Assembly: GCA_030145015.1 (NCBI GenBank)
Contig: JAQYWI010000271.1
Location: forward strand, 1-5,928
Source: Desulfobacterales bacterium
GTDB taxonomy: Bacteria; Desulfobacterota; Desulfobacteria; Desulfobacterales; JAHEIW01
Length of the DNA: 5,928 bases
Reading direction: 5' to 3'
In this document: piece after piece, positions 1-4,508 of the stretch
Layout: the number at the start of each line of letters is the position of its first letter
Position numbering within the stretch: position 1 is the first letter of the stretch
Translations under genes and position numbers: made by a program
Notes under the pieces: model-generated
The model's input: the letters and a program-made list of their open reading frames with translations, nothing else
What the model was told of the DNA's origin: nothing
Database searches by the model: none

Positions 1-107
1 AATTAACGCACTTTAATCAAATATCAAGACTTGGATCCCGTCCCTACAGGCTTCATTACAATTAATTATAAAAATTTTAGACACATAAAGTTTTCAATGT
101 AAATATT

Positions 108-134
108 TTATCCGTGTGCTTGAAAAACGGATAA
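108..134. repeat. Inverted repeat TTATCCG-13 nt-CGGATAA
   Basis: Perfect 7-bp arms (108-114 and 128-134) are separated by 13 nt, giving about 20 bp between arm centres, roughly two helical turns. That spacing suits a dimeric DNA-binding protein better than a terminator, and no T-tract follows on either strand. A related TATCCG/CGGATA palindrome lies at 1413-1427. No regulator is identified and chance is not excluded. Confidence 0.3.
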
Positions 135-142
135 CAGGGAAC

Positions 143-172
143 TCTCAATTGTGCGTTTTCGCTCAATTGGGG
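143..172. terminator. Hairpin downstream of hydrolase gene, possible terminator
   Basis: CAATTG at 146-151 and 164-169 pair. After a single T/T mismatch, GCG (153-155) pairs with CGC (160-162) around a TTTT loop. Plus-strand RNA can add three outer pairs using G-U wobbles. The hairpin begins about 35 nt past the hydrolase stop on the minus strand, where a terminator would be expected. No U-run follows in either direction, so an intrinsic terminator is only a weak reading. It could instead act as a 3'-end stabilising stem. Confidence 0.3.
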
Positions 173-206
173 TGATAAATAATTAAGGAGCGACCGTTAT
201 GTTCTT

Positions 207-977
207 TCAATTTTTCAGTTTATCCGAAAGGAATTCCTGAAAACGCTTCCAGGATTTTTTGTCCGCATCCTTTTGATAGCGGTTTCCACCAAAAACGGTA
301 AACGCATGTTGTGCACCACCGTATGTTATCATTTCGTGGGCAATGCCGGCCGATTCCAGTTCTTTAGCCAAACCAGCGAACTGGTCCATGGTAATGTTCG
401 AATCCGCTGAACCATGCATAATCAAAATTTCCCCCCGAGTCTTGGCATAATTTTGTCCTTCCGGTGTCTTTAGGCCACCATGAAAAGTAGCAAAACCTTT
501 AAGATCTGCCCCTGATCGTGCCAATTCAAGCACTGCAGCGCCACCGAAACAATAGCCCACAGCCACAGCATTCTCCATTTGGACTCCTCTTTCTTTCGCT
601 GCATCCAGGGCCCCTGTCATCAATGCCCGCATTTTCTCTCTGTTTTTATAGAGTTCTCCAGTATGCTGGCGTTTGTCTGTCACCTCGGTTGGCCGCACTC
701 CAGCACCAAATAGATCCGCAGCAAAAACAGCATATCCCAATTGAGCGAGCATATTGGCTCGCTTGATCTCATAATCTGTTAGTCCATCCCAATCATGAAT
801 CAGTAAAACTAAAGGCGATTGGTTAGAAGGAGTAATGTAATATCCCTCATAAGATTGACCATTAACCTGATAAGTAACCAAAGAGCCTTTGGCGCCAAAT
901 GCAACAGCCGGCATTACCAAAAACGCAGCCACTGAGAATGTGAAAAATAATTTAGAAATAAATTTCAGTGTTTTCAT
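207..977 (-). CDS. Exported dienelactone hydrolase family protein (alpha/beta hydrolase)
   Basis: A 256-residue alpha/beta-hydrolase of the dienelactone hydrolase (DLH) family, predicted to be a periplasmic esterase or lactonase; the substrate cannot be read from sequence. The catalytic triad is visible: nucleophile Cys143 in GYCFGG (141-146), Asp192 in HGSADSN, and His224 in GGAQHAF. The HDWDGL segment (61-66) matches the family's H-E/D-W-x-G-L region, so Asp62 sits where classical DLH has its active-site Glu. Residues 1-29 form a signal peptide: Lys2, Lys5 and Lys9, then a hydrophobic core, then PAVAFGA with cleavage likely after Ala26 or Ala29. Classical DLH is cytoplasmic, so export is a notable difference. 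I chose the ATG at 977 because AGGAGGA lies 6 nt upstream. An in-frame ATG 7 codons earlier (998) lacks a ribosome site and would weaken the signal peptide's start. It is probably monocistronic, divergent from the YchF-like gene. Confidence 0.9.
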   Translation of the reverse strand: MKTLKFISKLFFTFSVAAFLVMPAVAFGAKGSLVTYQVNGQSYEGYYITPSNQSPLVLLIHDWDGLTDYEIKRANMLAQLGYAVFAADLFGAGVRPTEVTDKRQHTGELYKNREKMRALMTGALDAAKERGVQMENAVAVGYCFGGAAVLELARSGADLKGFATFHGGLKTPEGQNYAKTRGEILIMHGSADSNITMDQFAGLAKELESAGIAHEMITYGGAQHAFTVFGGNRYQKDADKKSWKRFQEFLSDKLKN

Positions 978-983
978 TTTTAT

Positions 984-990
984 TCCTCCT
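984..990 (-). promoter_or_regulatory. Shine-Dalgarno AGGAGGA that fixes the hydrolase start
   Basis: A near-perfect anti-16S match 6 nt upstream of the ATG at 975-977 on the minus strand. It lies between that ATG and the upstream in-frame ATG (996-998), so it can serve only the downstream start. Confidence 0.85.
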
Positions 991-1003
991 TTTGTCATGA
1001 ATC

Positions 1004-1030
1004 CAAAAACAAAGGATCCTTCGGAGTCCT
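1004..1030 (-). terminator. Terminator-like hairpin in the hydrolase leader (possible attenuator)
   Basis: Reading the minus strand, arms AGGAC and ATCCT (within 1013-1030) fold around a short CGAA loop with one C/A mismatch and one U-G wobble. TTTGTTTTT follows immediately. The structure lies between the candidate promoter and the Shine-Dalgarno of the hydrolase, where an attenuator would be. The stem is short and imperfect, and no leader peptide or riboswitch aptamer is recognised upstream, so this is tentative. Confidence 0.25.
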
Positions 1031-1045
1031 GACAGATTTAAAAAC

Positions 1046-1073
1046 AACATAAATATAAAACCGCCCAAGTCAA
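1046..1073 (-). promoter_or_regulatory. Candidate sigma70-type promoter of the hydrolase gene
   Basis: On the minus strand a -35 TTGACT (1068-1073) and a -10 TATGTT (1046-1051) are separated by 16 bp. The -35 matches consensus at 5 of 6 positions and the -10 at 4 of 6. Transcription would start near 1039, giving a leader of about 60 nt that includes the terminator-like stem. This is consensus matching only. Confidence 0.4.
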
Positions 1074-1137
1074 GAAAGAATGAGTCACATCGTGGCAGGT
1101 TTGATTGGAAGAGAAACGGTTGCCATGCGTAAAGAAT

Positions 1138-1156
1138 CCTGGTCCATAGGACCAGG
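1138..1156. repeat. Perfect hairpin CCTGGTCC-ATA-GGACCAGG
   Basis: An 8-bp perfect stem with a 3-nt loop. Flanking AAAG (1131-1134) and CTTT (1157-1160) can extend the stem past a 3-nt bulge. It lies in the divergent region between the hydrolase and the YchF-like gene and belongs to no gene I can see. No strong T-run follows on either strand (CTTTGGCTT on plus, ATTCTTT on minus), so a terminator is possible but weak. It could be a remnant terminator, a small-RNA stem, a REP-like palindrome or an operator. Confidence 0.5.
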
Positions 1157-1253
1157 CTTTGGCTTGACCCCGATCCCTTATGCGCCCCTTGATTTCATTT
1201 TCGTGCTGGACAAACCATCAAAAGCGTCTTATTTTATCTGGTTCTGATAAATT

Positions 1254-1395
1254 GAGACCTTTGAAAAATGTCAATTTTTGTTTAAGTTCAAGAAAGGCGA
1301 TAATTTTAACCACAGGAATACATTGAGTATTTCGAGGATTAAAATTTGAGCCTGACGCAGAAATTGAGCAAAAAGGGGCGTTTTGCAAAGGTCTC
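1254..1395. mobile_element. Snap-back MITE-like element with 10-bp TIRs and 5-bp target duplication
   Basis: The ends are perfect inverted repeats: GAGACCTTTG (1254-1263) and CAAAGGTCTC (1386-1395). The 5-mer AAATT flanks the element directly on both sides (1249-1253 and 1396-1400), as a target-site duplication would. The whole ~142 bp is close to one long palindrome. Over the outer 38 positions (1252-1289 against 1360-1397), 30 are complementary, and 4 of the 8 mismatches become G-U pairs in plus-strand RNA. Further in, GGC (1296) pairs with GCC (1350), AATTTTAA (1302-1309) with TTAAAATT (1339-1346), and GGAATAC (1315) with GTATTTC (1327) around a 5-nt loop. It encodes no transposase. A non-autonomous element moved in trans is the natural reading; no parent IS family is identified here. 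Confidence 0.75.
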
Positions 1396-1412
1396 AAATT
1401 GTCGCCTGCGCG

Positions 1413-1427
1413 TATCCGGCGCGGATA
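1413..1427. repeat. Palindrome TATCCG-GCG-CGGATA upstream of the YchF-like start
   Basis: A perfect 6-bp inverted repeat with a 3-nt centre lies between the snap-back element and the Shine-Dalgarno of the YchF-like gene, 32 bp before its ATG. In RNA it would form a small stable stem that could affect ribosome loading; in DNA it could be an operator. The TATCCG half-site also occurs in the 108-134 repeat. Function is unknown. Confidence 0.35.
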
Positions 1428-1443
1428 TGATTCGTGACAAATC

Positions 1444-1453
1444 GAGGAAAGGA
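1444..1453 (+). promoter_or_regulatory. Shine-Dalgarno that fixes the YchF-like start
   Basis: Purine-rich GAGGAAAGGA ends 6 nt before the ATG at 1460. It supports that start over an in-frame TTG at 1346. The TTG lies inside the snap-back element and would add 38 residues with no counterpart in the YchF family. Confidence 0.75.
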
Positions 1454-1459
1454 AATTCC

Positions 1460-2530
1460 ATGCAAATCGGATTGTTAGGTCTGCCCAACTCCGGTAAGAC
1501 AACCATTTTTAACGCCCTGACACGCTTGCAAGCCGAGGTCGGCGCTTATGTGAACAACAAGGCCAAACCCAACGTTGCCGTTGTTGAGGTGGGCGACGAA
1601 CGCATAACCCGCCTCACACAGCTTTACCACCCTAAAAAAACGACCTATGCCACCATCGAAATCGTCGATTTTGCCGGATTTGCCGAAGGCTCGGCCCGCA
1701 AAAACGATTCTTTCAGCGCGCAGATGAATCTTGTCCGCAACCTCGATGCCATTGCTCTGGTTATCCGTAATTTTGGTGATGATTTGACGGGCAGTCCCAT
1801 ACCGCTTGCCGATATCGATACCATCGTCACGGAGTTTATCCTGACTGATATGATCGTCACCGAGAAAAGGCTCGAACGCATCGCCTGGAGCACCAAGCGC
1901 GGCAAAAAGACCAACACAATGCAACTGGAAGAGAAGGTTCTCCATAAGATACTCGAAGAATTATACCGCGGGCAGCCCGTCCGGGATTTGACTTTGAACC
2001 CCAACGAACAAAAGCTGATCAGCGGCTTTCAGTTTTTAACCCTAAAGCCGTTTTTTGTCATTCTTAACTCTGGAGAAAATAACTTCGGTCGCAACCCGGA
2101 ACTGCTGCCCAAAATAGAAGAAAAATACAAGGTTATCGAATTTGCGGGGAACTTCGAAATGGAGCTGGCCGCGTTCAGCGACACCCAAGAAGCTGGGGTG
2201 TTCATGGAGGAAATGGGAATCGCCGAATCCGCCCACGACCGCATGACTCGCTTTGCCTATGAAGTTCTGGATCACATCAGTTTTATTACCGTGGGAGCCG
2301 ATGAGGTCCGGGCCTGGACGCTGCGCAACGGCGAAACGGCCATGGAAGCCGCCGCAACGATCCACTCCGACCTTTGCCGGGGGTTTATCCGTGCCGAGTG
2401 CTTCTCTTACGACGACCTGATGGCCTGCGGTTCGGAAAAAGGCATCCGCGACAACGGCCACTTCCGCCTGGAGGGCAAAAACTACAAGGTAAAGGACGGG
2501 GATATTTTAAATATCCTCTTCAGCGTATAG
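1460..2530 (+). CDS. Divergent YchF/OLA1-family (DUF933/TGS) NTPase
   Basis: A 356-residue P-loop NTPase of the Obg-related YchF family, close to the length of E. coli YchF (363). The P-loop is GLPNSGKTT (7-15), G3 is DFAG (70-73), and ILNSGEN (201-207) holds the N-x-x-E (Asn203, Glu206) that replaces NKxD in ATP-preferring YchF. Residues ~130-190 are the charged helical insert. The C-terminal TGS-like DUF933 domain runs ~275-356, with VRAWTLRNG, HSDLCRGFIRAE and GKNYKVKDGD. Family members bind ribosomes and respond to stress. It departs from canonical YchF in several places: the FPFCTIEPN-type switch I reads AYVNNKAKPN, the KGASxGEGLGN stretch is replaced by EGSARKNDSFSA, and the loop holding catalytic His114 in E. 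coli is shortened with no histidine. It is therefore probably a specialised paralogue rather than housekeeping ychF. The ATG was chosen from its Shine-Dalgarno and the family N-terminus. Confidence 0.88.
   Translation: MQIGLLGLPNSGKTTIFNALTRLQAEVGAYVNNKAKPNVAVVEVGDERITRLTQLYHPKKTTYATIEIVDFAGFAEGSARKNDSFSAQMNLVRNLDAIALVIRNFGDDLTGSPIPLADIDTIVTEFILTDMIVTEKRLERIAWSTKRGKKTNTMQLEEKVLHKILEELYRGQPVRDLTLNPNEQKLISGFQFLTLKPFFVILNSGENNFGRNPELLPKIEEKYKVIEFAGNFEMELAAFSDTQEAGVFMEEMGIAESAHDRMTRFAYEVLDHISFITVGADEVRAWTLRNGETAMEAAATIHSDLCRGFIRAECFSYDDLMACGSEKGIRDNGHFRLEGKNYKVKDGDILNILFSV
2500..2516. other. Palindrome in the 3' end of the YchF-like gene, possible typA transcript end
   Basis: GGATATT (2500-2506) and AATATCC (2510-2516) are perfect 7-bp arms around a 3-nt loop. 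On the minus strand they fall about 20 nt after the typA stop, where a terminator should be, because the convergent genes leave only 3 bp between them. No U-tract follows on the minus strand. The palindrome also encodes the conserved DGDILNIL end of the YchF-like protein, so it may be coincidental. Confidence 0.25.
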
Positions 2531-2533
2531 GCC

Positions 2534-4360
2534 TTAGTTCACGCCGTTTTTATTTTTCCGCTTCTTAAGAGAAAGCACTTTTTTGTGCAACCTGATGGAT
2601 CGTGGAGTAACCTCCACCATCTCGTCATCTTTTATAAAATTTATGGCCCTTTCGAGGGTCATCGGTTGCACCGGCGAACATACCGTGCTTTCATCTTTTC
2701 CAGCAGCACGCATGTTTGTGAGCTTCTTTTCCTTGCTTGGATTTGCACTGATATCAACGGCCTTGTTGTGTTCGCCGATGATCATTCCCTCATAAACAGC
2801 TTCTCCGGGAACAATGAAAAGGCGGCCCCTGGGCTCGAGGTGGTAGAGGGCGTATGCAACAGAGCTCCCCTGCCGGTCTGACACAATCGAGCCGGTGAAC
2901 CGGGTGGGAAAATCACCCCGAAACGCCTCGTACCCTTCAAAAAGGGTGTTCATGATTCCGGTCCCCTTTGTGTCCGTCAAAAATTCATCCCGGTAACCGA
3001 TTAAAGAGCGTGATGGAATCGAAAATTCAGCCCTTACCCTTCCGCGGCCGTTATTGACAAGGTGTGTCAGCCTTCCCTTTCTTATGGAAAGCTTTTCGGT
3101 CACAACCCCGAAAAAATCCGTATCACAATCCACAAACAGTTTCTCAATGGGCTCGAGAATGGTTCCGTTTGAATGTTTGTAAATCACCTTTGGACGGCCC
3201 ACAGAAACTTCAAACCCTTCCCGCCGCATGGTTTCGATGAGGATGGCCATCTGAAACTCACCTCTGCCTTTTACGATAAATCTTTCCCTGTCCTCGGTCT
3301 GTTCTAACCTGACGGCAACGTTTTTAAGGGTTTCCTTGATCAGCCGTTCGCGTATTTTGCCGGATTGTACAATTTTGCCTTCCTTCCCGCTCAAGGGAGA
3401 GGTGTTTATGGTAAATTCCATGGAGATGGTAGGCTCGTCTATGGTTATTCTCTTTAAGGGTTTTGGATACTCCCGGGTGCAGATCGTGTCACCGATTTTG
3501 ACATCCTCGATTCCGGAGAGAACGACAATATCGCCGGGTTCCGCCGCATCAACCTCTTTCAGATTCATCCCGTCATATACCTGAAGCCTGGATATCTTGA
3601 GCGGGAGGTGCTCCACTTTGTCGTTGATACAGACCATGGTGTCATGGAACTCGGCTTTTCCGTTAAAAATTCTTCCGATGGCAAGCCGTCCAAGATAATC
3701 CGAATATCCGAGATCAGACACCAGCATCTGAAACGGTTCTTCGGGGTCATATTCCGGGGCCGGTATCTCATTGAGGATGGTTTCAAAAAGAAGATCAAGG
3801 TCATCCCTTTTTTCGGCCAGGGTCTTTTTTGCAACACCTTGGCGTCCGATGGCATACAGATATGGAAAATCGAGCTGTTCGTCGTCTGCATCGAGATCGA
3901 TGAAAAGGTCATATATCTCATCGAGAATCTGCTCGGGACGTGCATCCTTTCTGTCGATCTTGTTGATCACCACAACAACCTTGAGGCCTTGCTCAAAGGT
4001 TTTCTTCAACACGAAACGGGTCTGGGGCAGCGGTCCTTCAGACGCATCCACGAGTAAAATCGCACCGTCCGCCATGGACAGTGCGCGCTCGACCTCTCCG
4101 CCGAAATCGGCATGTCCGGGCGTGTCGATGATGTTTATCTTTACCCCGTTCCATTTCACGGAACAGTTTTTTGCGGCAATGGTTATTCCTCTTTCCCTTT
4201 CGAGGTCCATGCTGTCCATGATTCTCTCATCAACTTCAAGGCCCGGTCTGAAGAGCCCGCTCTGCCTGAACATGGCATCAACAAGGGTTGTCTTGCCGTG
4301 GTCAACATGCGCAATGATCGCGATATTTCTTATTTTTTCATTTCTGATAGTTTTTTTCAC
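2534..4360 (-). CDS. typA: Ribosome-associated translational GTPase TypA/BipA
   Basis: A 608-residue translational GTPase of the TypA/BipA family, full length (E. coli BipA is about 607). It binds the 70S ribosome like EF-G and is needed in other bacteria for 50S maturation, stress and low-temperature growth. G1 is AHVDHGKTT (17-25), switch I has RERGITI (55-61), G3 is DTPGHADF (79-86) and G4 is NKID (133-136). Domain II, the EF-G III/V-like domains and the BipA C-terminal domain follow, with GYRDEFLTDTKGTG and NMRAAGKDE as family signatures. The G5 region reads YAIGRQG instead of the usual YASAxxG. I prefer the GTG at 4360: GGAAG (4369-4373) lies 8 nt upstream, whereas the GTG at 4367-4369 overlaps that site. 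The helicase gene lies upstream on the same strand. The 3' end meets the YchF-like gene with a 3-bp gap. Confidence 0.95.
   Translation of the reverse strand: MKKTIRNEKIRNIAIIAHVDHGKTTLVDAMFRQSGLFRPGLEVDERIMDSMDLERERGITIAAKNCSVKWNGVKINIIDTPGHADFGGEVERALSMADGAILLVDASEGPLPQTRFVLKKTFEQGLKVVVVINKIDRKDARPEQILDEIYDLFIDLDADDEQLDFPYLYAIGRQGVAKKTLAEKRDDLDLLFETILNEIPAPEYDPEEPFQMLVSDLGYSDYLGRLAIGRIFNGKAEFHDTMVCINDKVEHLPLKISRLQVYDGMNLKEVDAAEPGDIVVLSGIEDVKIGDTICTREYPKPLKRITIDEPTISMEFTINTSPLSGKEGKIVQSGKIRERLIKETLKNVAVRLEQTEDRERFIVKGRGEFQMAILIETMRREGFEVSVGRPKVIYKHSNGTILEPIEKLFVDCDTDFFGVVTEKLSIRKGRLTHLVNNGRGRVRAEFSIPSRSLIGYRDEFLTDTKGTGIMNTLFEGYEAFRGDFPTRFTGSIVSDRQGSSVAYALYHLEPRGRLFIVPGEAVYEGMIIGEHNKAVDISANPSKEKKLTNMRAAGKDESTVCSPVQPMTLERAINFIKDDEMVEVTPRSIRLHKKVLSLKKRKNKNGVN
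2560..2584 (+). terminator. Candidate intrinsic terminator of the YchF-like gene, inside the typA 3' end
   Basis: On the plus strand GCTTCT (2560-2565) pairs with AG plus AAGC (2570-2576, one bulged A) around a TAAG loop. Two nt later comes a run of six T (2579-2584). It lies 30-54 nt past the YchF-like stop, a normal distance, and overlaps antisense with the last typA codons (the Lys-rich tail). The stem is short and bulged, so efficiency may be low. Confidence 0.4.
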
Positions 4361-4508
4361 TGGATACACTTCCGTATTAATTAGAATCTACATCGAAAAT
4401 AAGCATCGAAATTTTTTTTACAACCTCAATTGAGTGATGGGTAGAGCCAGCGAAAAGTGATTTGGGCAACAGCCCGTCAATCTTTGACACCGGACTTCAT
4501 ATGTTAAC
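4361..4508 (-). other. Spacer between the helicase and typA, with short repeats
   Basis: These 148 bp separate the helicase stop from the typA start on the same strand. They contain two direct copies of CATCGAAA at 4391-4398 and 4404-4411 (13-bp period), the palindrome CTCAATTGAG at 4425-4434, and a GTCAA-TCT-TTGAC stem at 4476-4488. No hairpin with a U-tract and no convincing -35/-10 pair is visible. Cotranscription of the helicase and typA or a separate typA promoter are both possible. Confidence 0.35.

Larger units (their letters stand above)
1..206. other. AT-rich intergenic DNA, no gene recognised
   Basis: I see no convincing coding region on either strand. The stretch is AT-rich and holds two inverted repeats, listed separately (108-134 and 143-172). 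It lies downstream of the hydrolase stop codon, so it should contain that gene's 3' UTR. No classical GC-rich hairpin followed by a T-run is visible on the minus strand. Confidence 0.6.

Noticed and set aside
199..240. 13-codon plus-strand ORF (MFFQFFSLSERNS) preceded by a good AAGGAG at 8 nt
   Set aside because: It is antisense to the conserved 3' end of the hydrolase gene, very short, and matches nothing known. The purine run alone is too weak to call a gene.
1346..1459. N-terminal extension of the YchF-like protein from a TTG at 1346
   Set aside because: The 38 added residues are encoded by the snap-back repeat and its flank. They have no YchF counterpart, and a good Shine-Dalgarno precedes the ATG at 1460.
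1218..1502. 94-codon minus-strand ORF across the intergenic region and the YchF-like start
   Set aside because: Its frame runs through the palindromic element and into the antisense of the P-loop codons. No ribosome site or family resemblance supports it.
1475..2461. Several minus-strand ORFs opposite the YchF-like gene
   Set aside because: They are antisense shadows of a gene with clear P-loop and TGS motifs, and their translations show no coherent domain.
4367..4369. GTG as the typA start
   Set aside because: It overlaps the GGAAG ribosome site; the GTG at 4358-4360 has proper spacing. The 3-residue difference does not affect the call.
3608..4433. Long plus-strand ORFs opposite typA (up to 220 codons)
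   Set aside because: They are shadows of the GTPase domain of typA, which has all its G motifs on the minus strand; the plus-strand translations look non-protein-like.
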